A model generated the notes under the pieces. The model made no database searches. It saw nothing but the letters and a program-made list of their open reading frames with translations, and had not been told where the DNA came from. Position numbers and translations under genes: made by a program. Positions 42,138 to 51,850 of a stretch of DNA of 64,000 bases are shown one piece after another. Origin of the DNA: PFL25 sp046260155 (GTDB taxonomy: Bacteria > Chloroflexota > Anaerolineae > Anaerolineales > UBA4823); the NCBI GenBank assembly GCA_046260155.1, contig JBJYXV010000069.1:51584-115583 (forward strand), in the 5' to 3' direction. Position 1 is the first letter of the stretch, and the number at the start of each line of letters is the position of its first letter.

Positions 42138-43748
42138 TTAACTGACTTCGGGTCCTGCCGCTCTGATCTCAGGTGCTACCTTATCTGCGAATTGGGTGAA
42201 GTTGTTGATGAACATGCGGGCTAAGTGTTGTGCCTGGCGATCGTAAGCGGCTCCATCCTGCCAGGTGAGCTTCGGCTGAAGGACCTGCTCTGGTACATCT
42301 GGGCAGCTGGTGGGTATCTGGACTCCAAAGATCGGATCCTGGAGGGTAGCTATCTGCTCAAGTTCATCATTCAAAGCTGCGTTGACCATCGCCCGCGTGT
42401 AGGCTAATTTAATTCGCTGTCCTTCTCCATAAGGTCCCCCAGTCCAACCCGTGTTTATTAACCAGCAATTTGCGTTGTGCTTGGCTATCATATCTCCCAA
42501 CAGATCAGCATATACGCTTGGATGCTGGGCCATGAAGGGGGCACCAAAACAGGTGCTGAAGGTTGCTTTCGGCTCAGTGATGCCACGTTCTGTACCAGCG
42601 ACCTTGGCGGTGTAGCCGGAGAGAAAGTGGTACATAGTTTGTTCTGGCGTAAGTCTTGAAATCGGGGGCAGCACACCGAAAGCATCTGCTGTAAGGAAAA
42701 CAACATTCTTAGGATGGCCACCCATGCCAGTCTTCGATGCATTTGGGATATGGGAGATGGGATAGGAGGCCCGCGTATTCTCGGTCAGGGTGGCATCATC
42801 CAGGTCGATATAGCGGGTATTGGTGTCGATGCCGACGTTTTCCAGGATGGTTCCGAAACGTCGCGTGGTCTGGTAGATCTCCGGTTCGCCTTCCGGTGAG
42901 AGGTGGATCACCTTTGCGTAGCAGCCACCCTCGAAATTGAAGATGCCGTTCTCGCTCCACCCGTGTTCATCATCACCGATCAAGGTGCGTGAGGGATCTG
43001 CTGAGAGCGTGGTTTTGCCAGTCCCGCTCAAACCAAAGAAAAGAGCCACATCGCCCTCGGAACCATAATTTGCTGAGCAGTGCATCGGGAGCACATTTTC
43101 AAAGGGCAGGAAATAATTCATGGCAGTGAATACAGATTTTTTTATCTCGCCCGCGTATTCTGTGCCGCCGATCAAGACCAATTTCTCAGCGAGGTTGACC
43201 AGAATGAAGGCATCAGAATTTGTTTTGTCAAACTCGGGGAAGGCGTGAAATCCTGGGCAATCAAATACCACAAACTGTGGTTCGAATTCGGTCAGTTCTT
43301 TATCAGTTGGCAAGATGAACATATTACGTGCAAAGAGGCTGTGCCAGGCATACTGGGTGATGATGCGTACGGGTAGCCGGTATTGAGGATCGGCTCCGCA
43401 GTAACAATCTTGAACAAAGACATCTTTGCCCTGTAAGTAGGAAGCCATGCGCCGGTGAAGTTCATCAAAGCGTTCTTCTGAAATGGGACGATTTACATCA
43501 CTCCACCACACACAACCCCGGCTGGTGGGTTCATCCACAATGAATTTATCGTTCGGAGAGCGGCCGGTGAATTGCCCGGTGCGCACTACCAAAGGTCCCA
43601 GGTGAGCCATGATGGCTTCATTTCTCTTCAAGGCCTCTTCGTAAAGGGTGGGGGTGGGAAGATTCCAATTCATTATTTTAAGGTTCTGAAGCCGGTGAGT
43701 ATCCAGGCTGACAGGACTATGGGGACGGGGAGAACATTCTTGTACCAT
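42138..43748 (-). CDS. pckA: ATP-dependent phosphoenolpyruvate carboxykinase
   Basis: 536 residues, normal for the ATP type. The kinase-1a loop GLSGTGKTTLSADP and the metal/nucleotide motif LIGDDEHGWSENGIFNFEGGCYAK are present, with FTGRSPNDKFIVDE in the N-terminal substrate region and MHCSAN before the P-loop. It converts oxaloacetate plus ATP to phosphoenolpyruvate and CO2, the entry to gluconeogenesis, or the reverse in some fermenters. AGGAG is seven bases before the ATG. An extended -10 (TGTTAAAAT) is visible about 50 bp upstream on the minus strand. Confidence 0.97.
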   Translation of the reverse strand: MVQECSPRPHSPVSLDTHRLQNLKIMNWNLPTPTLYEEALKRNEAIMAHLGPLVVRTGQFTGRSPNDKFIVDEPTSRGCVWWSDVNRPISEERFDELHRRMASYLQGKDVFVQDCYCGADPQYRLPVRIITQYAWHSLFARNMFILPTDKELTEFEPQFVVFDCPGFHAFPEFDKTNSDAFILVNLAEKLVLIGGTEYAGEIKKSVFTAMNYFLPFENVLPMHCSANYGSEGDVALFFGLSGTGKTTLSADPSRTLIGDDEHGWSENGIFNFEGGCYAKVIHLSPEGEPEIYQTTRRFGTILENVGIDTNTRYIDLDDATLTENTRASYPISHIPNASKTGMGGHPKNVVFLTADAFGVLPPISRLTPEQTMYHFLSGYTAKVAGTERGITEPKATFSTCFGAPFMAQHPSVYADLLGDMIAKHNANCWLINTGWTGGPYGEGQRIKLAYTRAMVNAALNDELEQIATLQDPIFGVQIPTSCPDVPEQVLQPKLTWQDGAAYDRQAQHLARMFINNFTQFADKVAPEIRAAGPEVS

Positions 43749-44017
43749 ATCGTTTACTCCTCAACTAATTATTATTCAAACCAGATGGATTTATTTTAAC
43801 AGACTTAGCCGTGTTTTCGAAACCGGGTGGCACGTTACCTGTTGGGAAACTGTTCCGATGGTGGAAAAAGAACTACAGCAAAAGCTATATTTTAACTTTT
43901 ATTGATCATGATCTACTCAAACACAGACTTTAGGGTATAGATCATTGATCGGCAAGTGCGAGCAGGCTGTATTGCGGCATTTACTCAAAGAGGTTAAGGA
44001 TTTATAAGGAATGTATC

Positions 44018-44461
44018 ATGGAGCAATCTCAATCTGGTTATTTGGTCATTGCGGATATCAATGGTTACACGGTATTCCTGCGTGATTCGGAATTGGAGCA
44101 TGCCAGGGGCAGCCTGCGCAGCTTATTGGGCCTGTTGATTGAACAGACGAAACCGCCGCTGCGCATTTCCGGACTGGAAGGGGATGCAGCAATCAGCTAT
44201 GCCCCTCAAGGTAGCTTCCAGCAAGGGCAAACGCGGGTTGAATTAATCGAAGTAGCTTACGTTGAATTCCGTCATGCACTGGACTTGATGGTGCTCAATA
44301 CGACCTGCAACTGCCTGGCCTGTCGTAATATTGCCACCCTGGACCAGAAGTTCTTCGTACATCTCGGTACCTTTGCATTAGAGCCATTTCCTGCCTATAC
44401 TGAGCTGATTGGTACTGATGTAAACATGATCCGTGATGATTTAATGGTGCTCATCAAGTGA
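44018..44461 (+). CDS. DUF2652 protein, short form
   Basis: 147 residues. GYLVIADINGYTVFLRDSELEHA and the later CNCLACRNIATLDQKFFVHLG are the DUF2652 pattern; this family is distantly like nucleotide-cyclase domains and is of unknown function. The usual C-terminal part (about 50 residues after GTDVN) is missing: the gene ends NMIRDDLMVLIK and a terminator follows within ten bases. ATAAGGAA precedes the ATG. The gap 43749–44017 shows nothing else. Confidence 0.75.
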   Translation: MEQSQSGYLVIADINGYTVFLRDSELEHARGSLRSLLGLLIEQTKPPLRISGLEGDAAISYAPQGSFQQGQTRVELIEVAYVEFRHALDLMVLNTTCNCLACRNIATLDQKFFVHLGTFALEPFPAYTELIGTDVNMIRDDLMVLIK

Positions 44462-44466
44462 TGTAA

Positions 44467-44492
44467 AAGCGAGCCCCGAAATGGGCTCGCTT
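44467..44492 (+). terminator. Intrinsic terminator, possibly bidirectional
   Basis: A 10-bp stem AAGCGAGCCC/GGGCTCGCTT around the loop CGAAAT, right after the DUF2652 stop. The T-run on the plus strand is weak (TTGATTGT); on the minus strand TTTT ends the stem, so it may also stop the SWIM gene. Confidence 0.65.
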
Positions 44493-44528
44493 GATTGTGT
44501 ACCGGTATTTTGAGTAGATAGCCAAGCT

Positions 44529-44768
44529 TCAGGGTACAGGTTGGGGAAGCATCTCCTCGAGGATCATTTCTAGGGCGATGGTATGGCTGCAGCGGCCGCG
44601 GGTTTGAAAGAAATCACAGTCGCACTGCCACTGGCCTGATTCAAATGACACACGGTGAGGATTATTTTCACCTTCAAATGTAACTTGAAAAGTCTCGAAG
44701 TGGATCCTATCGCGTTGATCTGCATAGCGCTTGGCTTTTTCAATTTTTCCAATCATGCCATAATCCAT
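44529..44768 (-). CDS. Small SWIM-type zinc-finger protein
   Basis: 79 residues. WQCDCDFFQTRGRCSHTIAL matches the SWIM pattern CxC...CxH for binding one zinc ion; the upstream half (YADQRDRIHFETFQVTFEG) is a small beta domain usual in such proteins. SWIM modules bind DNA or protein partners. AGGAGG lies nine bases before the ATG. It stands alone between two hairpins. Confidence 0.75.
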   Translation of the reverse strand: MDYGMIGKIEKAKRYADQRDRIHFETFQVTFEGENNPHRVSFESGQWQCDCDFFQTRGRCSHTIALEMILEEMLPQPVP

Positions 44769-44807
44769 AGCTATATACCTCCTATTAAGTTGAGAGTTAA
44801 AACAAAT

Positions 44808-44834
44808 CAGGCACGCGTCAAGACCGCGTGCCTG
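44808..44834 (-). terminator. Intrinsic terminator of the acetyltransferase gene
   Basis: A perfect 10-bp stem CAGGCACGCG/CGCGTGCCTG around a 7-base loop. On the minus strand it is followed by ATTTGTTTT. It lies between the acetyltransferase gene (upstream on that strand) and the SWIM gene. Confidence 0.65.
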
Positions 44835-44961
44835 TGAAGTCCTTCATTGTACTGAGTACTTGCATAGCAGTTACTCTCCAATTACTTACAGTATAAGCGG
44901 AGTTCAGCGATTCGTCAACAGATTCATACAGTTCTGGCGGTTCCGTGAAGATCGGGATGAA

Positions 44962-45948
44962 TCAGGACAAGCGCATCCAGATCAAAGTCTGCTGGATGTG
45001 GAACCCGGCCTCATGCAAGGGCAGGATGGCCCTACCAGCGGGATAATCCAGTAGCATCCGCCGCCGGTTGGCCAGCTGGCGTCTGATACCGGGCATTAAA
45101 CCCGCTATTGTGGCAGCCTCATCTTCCAGGGTTGATGCAAGCCAAAGGTGATCGGCATGTTTTGAGTGAGGCTGCCATGCCAACAAGCCAATGTGACGCT
45201 GTCCTTGCTGAGCAACCCACTCCTTCAGGTAATTCCCCGTAAAGAAGCGGTATAGACTCCCGAATATTCCGGGTCGCAAGGCTGAGAGCTGGAAGGGTTG
45301 GTGCCAGGTGAATTCCGGAGGATAAACGGAGCACAGCCATTGGCGATATTTGTCCCAATAGCGAAGTTGTGGACGTGAAACTTGAATCTCTAAAGGGGTG
45401 GTGCTGGATGGAGAAGGTGTGCTAAATCCTGAACTGGGTTTAATCTCCCAGGTAGTGCGCCTGGCTTGTTCGAGAAAACCTAAGGATTGGTATAGATTTT
45501 GTGCAGCCTGATTTTCAGTGCGGACATGCAACCATATCTCATTAATGCCGCGCTTGTGAGCATGTTCGATTGCTGCAGTGGTTAATCTCTTGCCGATACC
45601 TTTGCGGCGGTATGCAGGATCAACGGCCACATTAGCGATCAAGTAGCAGCGCTTACCCTGGTATCTGTATGGGATTAGGCTCAAATTCCCGGCTAAATAA
45701 CTATTTTGTTCCCAAACAAAGCCGCTGAACGGCATGGGTGTATTCTCCGCCACAGCCATTGCCCAGCGCAGGTAGCCAGGATTGTGCGAAGCTGCGTGCA
45801 TGTGACTCACATACCGGCGACCATCCTCATCGAGGGTGTCTGCAAAACACATCTCGACCAGGTTTGCTACCGCATCTAAGTCTTTACGTATGTCGAATGG
45901 GCGTAAAGATTCGGATTGGGAAGTGATTGGAGTAGTGATAGCACTCAT
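44962..45948 (-). CDS. GNAT N-acetyltransferase with C-terminal extension
   Basis: 328 residues. The N-terminal ~165 residues are a GNAT domain with the acetyl-CoA motif VAVDPAYRRKGIGKRLT and the following WLHVRTENQAAQNLYQSLGF, as in ribosomal-protein and amino-acid acetyltransferases. The remaining ~160 residues (from LEIQVSRPQLRYWDKYRQWL) resemble a second, divergent acetyltransferase-like domain lacking that motif. The substrate is unknown. GGGAAC precedes the ATG. Confidence 0.85.
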   Translation of the reverse strand: MSAITTPITSQSESLRPFDIRKDLDAVANLVEMCFADTLDEDGRRYVSHMHAASHNPGYLRWAMAVAENTPMPFSGFVWEQNSYLAGNLSLIPYRYQGKRCYLIANVAVDPAYRRKGIGKRLTTAAIEHAHKRGINEIWLHVRTENQAAQNLYQSLGFLEQARRTTWEIKPSSGFSTPSPSSTTPLEIQVSRPQLRYWDKYRQWLCSVYPPEFTWHQPFQLSALRPGIFGSLYRFFTGNYLKEWVAQQGQRHIGLLAWQPHSKHADHLWLASTLEDEAATIAGLMPGIRRQLANRRRMLLDYPAGRAILPLHEAGFHIQQTLIWMRLS

Positions 45949-46112
45949 TTAATGTTCCCATTTTACACTATCCTGCCAGAGTTGGTTGGTAATTTGAGAG
46001 TATCCCTCAATATTTTCTTTATAAAATCTTTACATCTATTTGTTATACTGGAATAAGCTGAAAAAATGGGATCAGTGAAGCATGTTTAATATTCCTTAAT
46101 GAGAGTGAGTAT

Positions 46113-46808
46113 ATGAAACCTGCCATCCTGGTGGTTGATGACGATCGAAAAACTGTCGATCTGATCCGCTTGTACCTGGAAAAGGATGGCTACCGGGTTA
46201 TTGTGGCTTTTGACGGTCATTCGGCGATCGATCTTGCCCGAAACCGGCGGCCTGGTTTGATCATCTTGGATTTAATGCTACCCAAGGTGGATGGGCTGGA
46301 CGTGTGCCGCTTGCTGCGATCGGAGTCGAATATCCCAATCATAATGCTGACCGCTAAGACGACCGAGCATGATAAATTGATTGGACTCGATCTGGGTGCG
46401 GATGATTATGTTACGAAACCCTTCAGTCCCAATGAACTGGTGGCAAGGGTGAGGGCAGTGCTGCGCCGAGGGATTACCGAAAGCGAACCGGGACCGGAGC
46501 ATATCCTCTATGGAGACCTGGAAGTTGATTTTGTGCGCCATGAAGCACGTGTAGACGGGGTGACCGTGCATCTGACACCCAAGGAATTCACTTTGCTCGA
46601 AATCATGATCAAGCAGCCCGGGCGGGTTTTTTCCAGACTTGAGCTGCTGGAACTAGCCTTTGGATATGATTACCAGGGCTTTGAGCGGACCGTGGATGTG
46701 CACATGATGAACCTGCGCAAGAAAATCGAGTCCGATCCTGCCCAGCCCCGCTACGTGCAAACAGTTTATGGTGTAGGTTACAAGTTTGAAGCTGGTAAGT
46801 ATGTATAA
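46113..46808 (+). CDS. OmpR-family response regulator
   Basis: 231 residues: Asp9–Asp11 (VVDDD), phospho-acceptor Asp53 (LIILDLMLPK), GADDYVTKPFSPNELVARV and a winged helix ending RTVDVHMMNLRKKIE and VYGVGYKF. An extended -10 (TGTTATACT, 46041–46049) lies 64 bp upstream. The kinase gene overlaps its end by 8 bp. Confidence 0.93.
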   Translation: MKPAILVVDDDRKTVDLIRLYLEKDGYRVIVAFDGHSAIDLARNRRPGLIILDLMLPKVDGLDVCRLLRSESNIPIIMLTAKTTEHDKLIGLDLGADDYVTKPFSPNELVARVRAVLRRGITESEPGPEHILYGDLEVDFVRHEARVDGVTVHLTPKEFTLLEIMIKQPGRVFSRLELLELAFGYDYQGFERTVDVHMMNLRKKIESDPAQPRYVQTVYGVGYKFEAGKYV

Positions 46809-48168
46809 CAGCTTGCGCTTCCGCCTGCTGTCGATCACCATTATCGTTCTGGTGGTGGCGGTTGGAACGATGGCTTACTTTGCCAGCCAATCGACTTCCA
46901 CTGAATTCCGCCGTTCACTGCAAGGAATATTAGACTACCCAAACCTGAATATTGATGCCAGGATTAACACGATTAACAAGCTTTTAGCCAGTAAAGGGGG
47001 AGAACGGGACATCTGGGAGGAGCTGCAGGCGACGCTGGAAGGGATGGCGCGTACTACGAAAGCCAGGTACGTGATTGCAGATCTGAATGGCGAGGTAATT
47101 GCTGATTCTACGGGAGAATTAATTGGCGAAGTTATTAATACGAGCCTTTCAAAGCCATTTGCGGCATTCCTCATTGAAAAGAAACCCATGCTGGCTTATA
47201 TCGTGCCTTTGGAGAATTACAACCTGGCATCGATTGAATCCCAGTTTAATGCTTCCGTTAATCGGTCGCTAATCATCGCGATTGCCTTGGCAGGATTGGC
47301 AGGATTGTTGCTGACTTATTTTCTCTCGCGTAGTATTTTGCGTCCCGTTGATGAATTGATCTCAGCCGCGCGAGCAATGGAGAAAGGGGATCTCAGCCAG
47401 CGAGTAACCGTTAGCACCAGGGGTGAGCTTGGAGAATTGGCGCATGCTTTCAACGCGATGGCTGAGGGATTAACGCGGCTTGAGCAGCTCCGGCAGAATA
47501 TGGTGACGGATGTGGCACATGAATTACGCACACCACTCTCTAATGTGAGCGGATATCTTGAAGCGCTTCGGGATGGCGTGGTGAAACCCACTCCGGAGAC
47601 GATCGCCTCGGTTTATGAGGAAGCCATGCTGCTAAATCGTTTGGTGGATGACCTGCAGGAATTAGCCCTGGCAGAAGCCGGGCAGCTGAAATTGGTCTGC
47701 CAGCCGGTCAACATCCAGCAGGTGATCAACAAGGCAGTGCAGTCACTCAGAACGCAAGCGCTCGAGAAGGAGATCATTCTCATTACCGATATTCAAGATA
47801 ACCTTCCACTGGTTAGCGCAGATGCAGAGCGCATGGGCCAGGTGCTCAGGAACCTACTGAAGAACGCGATCATCAATACGCCAGTTGGAGGGGAAATCAG
47901 GATTCAAGCCCAGGTGAGTGATTCGAAGGTTGAAGTAAGTGTCCAGGATAATGGCATGGGGATTTCTTCCGAGCACCTGCCTTATGTGTTTGAACGTTTT
48001 TACAGGGTGGATCAATCACGAGCTCGCGAAACAGGCGGTGCGGGACTTGGTCTGGCTATCGTCAAACAATTAGTGGAAGCACAGGGGGGCCAGGTTGGTA
48101 TCGATAGCCAGGTCGATCATGGGACCAGGATTACTTTTACCTCACCCATCGCGGAGACATCCGCTTGA
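46801..48168 (+). CDS. Sensor histidine kinase with extracellular sensor domain
   Basis: 455 residues from the ATG at 46801, overlapping the regulator stop. The first helix is near 10–30, an outside domain of about 125 residues holds PAS/dCache-like features (ARYVIADLNGEVIADSTGELIG), and the second helix is LIIAIALAGLAGLLLTYFLS. HAMP follows, then HisKA with the His in VTDVAHELRTPLSNVSGYLE, and ATPase boxes NLLKNAIINTPVGG, DNGMGIS and GAGLGLAIVKQLVEAQGG. Partner of the upstream regulator; the ligand is unknown. Confidence 0.92.
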   Translation: MYNSLRFRLLSITIIVLVVAVGTMAYFASQSTSTEFRRSLQGILDYPNLNIDARINTINKLLASKGGERDIWEELQATLEGMARTTKARYVIADLNGEVIADSTGELIGEVINTSLSKPFAAFLIEKKPMLAYIVPLENYNLASIESQFNASVNRSLIIAIALAGLAGLLLTYFLSRSILRPVDELISAARAMEKGDLSQRVTVSTRGELGELAHAFNAMAEGLTRLEQLRQNMVTDVAHELRTPLSNVSGYLEALRDGVVKPTPETIASVYEEAMLLNRLVDDLQELALAEAGQLKLVCQPVNIQQVINKAVQSLRTQALEKEIILITDIQDNLPLVSADAERMGQVLRNLLKNAIINTPVGGEIRIQAQVSDSKVEVSVQDNGMGISSEHLPYVFERFYRVDQSRARETGGAGLGLAIVKQLVEAQGGQVGIDSQVDHGTRITFTSPIAETSA

Positions 48169-48281
48169 ATTTGTCTTTTTGCCTAGCTTTGTCCATCCGA
48201 TAATAAACAAATAACATCCTGCTGAGAAATTTTAGATGCGATCTCCCTTGCGCTGGTGGCAGGGAGGCTTTACAATTATTC

Positions 48282-48294
48282 AAACAATTGTTCT
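48282..48294 (+). promoter_or_regulatory. Possible degenerate LexA-type box before nurA
   Basis: AAACAATTGTTCT differs by one base in the left half-site from the box AGAACAATTGTTCT found at 56635–56648. It lies about 50 bp before the likely nurA start. No convincing -35/-10 pair accompanies it, so the assignment is weak. Confidence 0.3.
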
Positions 48295-48342
48295 GGTAAC
48301 AACGCGCGCCCGCAACTCGACCAACACATTGTTATACCCATT

Positions 48343-49533
48343 ATGAGTCTCGATTTCCAATCCATTCGACAGCAAATTCAGCAGCTTGGGGAAACAGCTG
48401 TCCTTCGTGAGCGCGAGCTGGGTGAGCGCCGAAGGACCGCCCTCGATTTGCTGGATAGTAATGCGCAGGACCTGGACGGTTTGAAAAGGAAAGTGAAGGA
48501 TGTGGTTAGAAACCACGATCCATCTATCAGATGTGCACTTCCAGTCAAGGAATCGCTGACAACTTCAACTGCACTGCCCAATATTCCCGGCGAGCTCACC
48601 GTGCTGGCTGCAGATGGTTCACAGATCTCACCAGACCGCCACGCTCAGGTCAACTTTGCAGTGGTCAATGTTGGCTCGATCCAGATGCGCCGCGGTACCC
48701 CCGAGGCACCTGTGACTGAAATCGCCAGCCAATTGCTGTATGATGAGCAGCTGTACTCCACCACGGGAACCATCAGTGAGGCTACCCTGGCGTTGAAGCG
48801 CGACCTGCATGAGCGTTTAGTTCTGGGCAAGCTGGCTGAAGCTGCGCAGCCCCCTGTGGTGGCGTTTACAGATGGTCCGATGGAGCTGTGGGGTGGAAAA
48901 GGCGGGGACACGGAAGAACGCGCCAACTACCAGGAGAGCCTCACCAATTACCTGGAAGCATTGACCAAGCTGGAGATGCTGAATGTAATCACGTGTGGCT
49001 ACGTGGACAAGCCAGCTGCCAACCTAGTCGTTCGCACATTGGAAGTGGCCATGACTCCCCAGGCAGACCTGGCAGAAATTAAAAAAATGCATCCATTACG
49101 CGGGGTAACTGATCGCGAGATATTCAAGGAAGTACTGGGCATTGAAGAACGTTCGGCAGTATTTGCCATCCAGTCACAGTCAGCTAAGAGTTATCAGGGT
49201 TCTTTGAGGCTGCACTTCTTTTATCTTAATGTCGGTCAGGCGGGAAGTCCTTACATATCCCGGGTGGAGGTTCCAGCCTGGGTTGTGGAAAACCCGGGGT
49301 ATCTGGATTGCCTGCATGCAGTGTTGGTCGAACAGTGCCGGGTGATGGGCGGGCGTCCCTACCCTTACCTGCTGCACCGGGCTCACGAAACAGCGGTGGT
49401 CAAGCTTTCCGAAAAGGAGCAGGTAACATCAATGATCACTCAGGAACTACGCCAGAGAGGTTTAACAGTTGGAGAACTTTCTTCAAAACAATCTGCCAAG
49501 CAGTATGAAGGCAGAAAGAGGTATGGCTCATGA
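48343..49533 (+). CDS. nurA: NurA-domain 5'-3' nuclease
   Basis: 396 residues from the ATG at 48343. The frame is open to a GTG at 48256, but the extra residues look untranslated. The NurA fold is recognised from LTVLAADGSQISPDRHAQVNFAVVNVG and VAFTDGPMELWG, both holding the metal-binding Asp residues, and a C-terminal VVKLSEKEQVTSMI. NurA proteins resect DNA ends as dimers on a HerA hexamer during double-strand break repair. The gene overlaps the next as ATGA, and herA follows as the third gene. Confidence 0.88.
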   Translation: MSLDFQSIRQQIQQLGETAVLRERELGERRRTALDLLDSNAQDLDGLKRKVKDVVRNHDPSIRCALPVKESLTTSTALPNIPGELTVLAADGSQISPDRHAQVNFAVVNVGSIQMRRGTPEAPVTEIASQLLYDEQLYSTTGTISEATLALKRDLHERLVLGKLAEAAQPPVVAFTDGPMELWGGKGGDTEERANYQESLTNYLEALTKLEMLNVITCGYVDKPAANLVVRTLEVAMTPQADLAEIKKMHPLRGVTDREIFKEVLGIEERSAVFAIQSQSAKSYQGSLRLHFFYLNVGQAGSPYISRVEVPAWVVENPGYLDCLHAVLVEQCRVMGGRPYPYLLHRAHETAVVKLSEKEQVTSMITQELRQRGLTVGELSSKQSAKQYEGRKRYGS

Positions 49534-50153
49534 CGATAATTGAAGTTGGCAGGCTGCTGCGGGCCGGGACGACAGGGTTTGTGGTCGGCTGCAGGGTCTC
49601 TCAAATAGAATCGCCATCCTTCGGTGCGCTTGTACGGGTACCTTTGAATGCTGGTTACCAGATTTATGGCCTGGTTCACGATATCCATATTGATGATGAT
49701 GGCCTGGTTCGCCAGCTGGTTACGACAGAAGGCATTGATCAAGCCATAATTGCCGATAACCGTGTGAATCGCAACGTGCCAATCGAGATGAGCGTCCTGT
49801 CGTTGGGCTTCCAGCAGGATGGAAAAATTCACTACCTGCTGCCACCCCGCCCAGCATTAAGCCTGGATGCGATTTACCTGTGCAGTGACCAGGAAGTGCG
49901 CGATTTTACCGCCGCTGGACGATTTGGTTATTTTCGTCACATTCTACGATCAGCAGACCTGCCGGTTGGAGAATTATTGGCAGCGCACATCAACCAGGTG
50001 CAAGCGGTGCAGGCAGCGGCGGGTAATCATAATTGGGCGCTTGAAGCTACCCAGGAATTGATTATCTTGCTGCGGGACGATTATGTGACCCTGATGAACG
50101 TGATCAGTACTCTGGCAGATGCAGTACCAGAAACCTGGGAAGGGGTGAGGTGA
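49530..50153 (+). CDS. HAS-barrel-like protein between nurA and herA
   Basis: 207 residues, no membrane segment. The first ~75 residues (TTGFVVGCRVSQIESPSFGA, LVRVPLNAGYQIYGLVHDI) resemble the HAS barrel at the N-terminus of HerA itself, including the phrase YGLV-DI. The rest is mostly helical (about 130–200). HAS barrels mediate docking of NurA on HerA. The stop–start overlaps on both sides (ATGA and TGATG) indicate that the three proteins are made together, so this is probably a third subunit or adaptor of the complex. Confidence 0.75.
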   Translation: MTIIEVGRLLRAGTTGFVVGCRVSQIESPSFGALVRVPLNAGYQIYGLVHDIHIDDDGLVRQLVTTEGIDQAIIADNRVNRNVPIEMSVLSLGFQQDGKIHYLLPPRPALSLDAIYLCSDQEVRDFTAAGRFGYFRHILRSADLPVGELLAAHINQVQAVQAAAGNHNWALEATQELIILLRDDYVTLMNVISTLADAVPETWEGVR

Positions 50154-51850
50154 TGGCGGAATATATCGGTTACGTTGTTGGAGGAGGATTAAAGGAGAAC
50201 CTGAATGTACGCCTGACAGTGCCTTCCAACCAGGTGCAGGAAGGGGCATTTGCGGTGATCGAAAGTGGTGAATGGCAGTTTTATGGTCTAGTGACCGATC
50301 TTTTACTGGGAGCGACCGATCCCCGCTTCGCAGATGAACAAAGTGAAGCACGTTTGCCAATGCAACTGGCTAACCTGCTTCATGGACAAACTCTGTACAC
50401 AAATTTAGAGGTTTTGCCTGCTTTGATGCTGGAACGGGGGCCTGAATTAGGCAGTGATGATTACCAGGCCTGGCAGGAGGAAATCGAAGCAGGTAAACGA
50501 CCCCGGCCGAGACCCCTGCCGGTTAAAACAATCCCATCTCACCATGCCAGAGTTCGCATGGCCAACCAGGGGGATATTGCGGAAATCTTTGGGAAAGAAG
50601 AGAAAGAGGGGAATTTTGTGCTTGGCTACACGCGTGAACAATCCCACCCGGTATGCCTGGATTTGGATAAATTTGTGCAACGTTCATCAGGTGTGTTTGG
50701 GGCTACCGGCTCCGGCAAGTCATTCTTGACGCGGCTTGTGTTGGCTGGAATGATCCATTACAATCGGGCCTCGGTGCTGGTTTTCGATATGCACAACGAG
50801 TACGGGTTTGATGATACCGCTTCGGATACAGGCGAGAAGGTCATTGGACTGCGAACAAAATTCCCCAGCCGGGTAAGGGTGGTTGGATTGGGGGCGGGAG
50901 CGCAAATTCGCGGGCAAACACCGGATTTCAACCTGGAAATCGCCATGCAGGATATTCAACCTGAGGACATCGAGTTGCTGTCCCGAGAACTCGATTTAAA
51001 GGAAACAACCCCAACTACTTTGGATGCACTAATCACTGATTATGGTCGTGACGAGTGGTTTAGAGAATTCCGCAAGCTAAAAATTGGCGAAACGGTTTTA
51101 ACTGATGAGGGAAAGAAAGTGCCAGCCCCGGGAAGTGTCGCATTTTGGGCAAATTCCATGGGTGTCAATATTTTAGCTGCTGAAGGATTGCATAATAAGC
51201 TGCGTAGAGTGTTTAATTTACCCTACGTTGTGGAAAAACCAGCAGCAGATTCAATAAGCGAAATTATCAAAGCGCTGGAAGCGGGGCAGCACATCGTACT
51301 ATCCTTTGGAAAGCATGAAGCGGATCTTGATTATCTGCTGGTCAGCAATCTGCTCACGCGGCGCATCCGCCAGACCTGGGAGAAGCGAACTAATGATTAT
51401 CGCACCAGCGGTAAAGGTGAGCCGCGCCCGCTGGTGATCGTGCTGGAGGAAGCACACAAGCTGCTTAACCGTGAGATGGCCGCCCAGACCACTTTCAGTA
51501 TCATCGCCCGGGAGATGCGAAAATATTATGTAACCTTACTGATCGTCGACCAGCGGCCTTCGCAGATTTATGACGAAGTCATGTCACAACTCGGAACGCG
51601 TATCTCAGGCTGGCTGGGTGATGAGGATGATATCCGGGCGGTGCTATCCGGTCTGGCAGGTAGAAGCGCACTAAGAGGGATGCTGGCACGCTTGCAGCCC
51701 AAGGAGGAAGTGCTCCTGTTAGGATGGGGGGTTCCAATGCCGCTGCCGATCGCATCGCGCCGTTATGATGATCAATTTTGGCAGGAGCTGCTCGGTAAGC
51801 CACCTGGGAAAAGAGGGGAAGCTGAAATATTGGAGGAGCTGGGATTCTAG
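50153..51850 (+). CDS. herA: HerA-like hexameric DNA helicase/translocase
   Basis: 565 residues. HAS barrel (residues ~3–90: YIGYVVGGGL, EGAFAVIESGEWQFYGLV), then the FtsK/HerA ATPase: Walker A GATGSGKS at 183–190, VFDMHNEYG, Walker B LVIVLEEAHKLL and a Gln/Arg sensor region VDQRPSQI. HerA forms a hexameric ring that pumps DNA and works with NurA in end resection. The ATG at 50153 overlaps the preceding stop. The next gene begins directly after its stop codon (TAGATG). Confidence 0.92.
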   Translation: MAEYIGYVVGGGLKENLNVRLTVPSNQVQEGAFAVIESGEWQFYGLVTDLLLGATDPRFADEQSEARLPMQLANLLHGQTLYTNLEVLPALMLERGPELGSDDYQAWQEEIEAGKRPRPRPLPVKTIPSHHARVRMANQGDIAEIFGKEEKEGNFVLGYTREQSHPVCLDLDKFVQRSSGVFGATGSGKSFLTRLVLAGMIHYNRASVLVFDMHNEYGFDDTASDTGEKVIGLRTKFPSRVRVVGLGAGAQIRGQTPDFNLEIAMQDIQPEDIELLSRELDLKETTPTTLDALITDYGRDEWFREFRKLKIGETVLTDEGKKVPAPGSVAFWANSMGVNILAAEGLHNKLRRVFNLPYVVEKPAADSISEIIKALEAGQHIVLSFGKHEADLDYLLVSNLLTRRIRQTWEKRTNDYRTSGKGEPRPLVIVLEEAHKLLNREMAAQTTFSIIAREMRKYYVTLLIVDQRPSQIYDEVMSQLGTRISGWLGDEDDIRAVLSGLAGRSALRGMLARLQPKEEVLLLGWGVPMPLPIASRRYDDQFWQELLGKPPGKRGEAEILEELGF

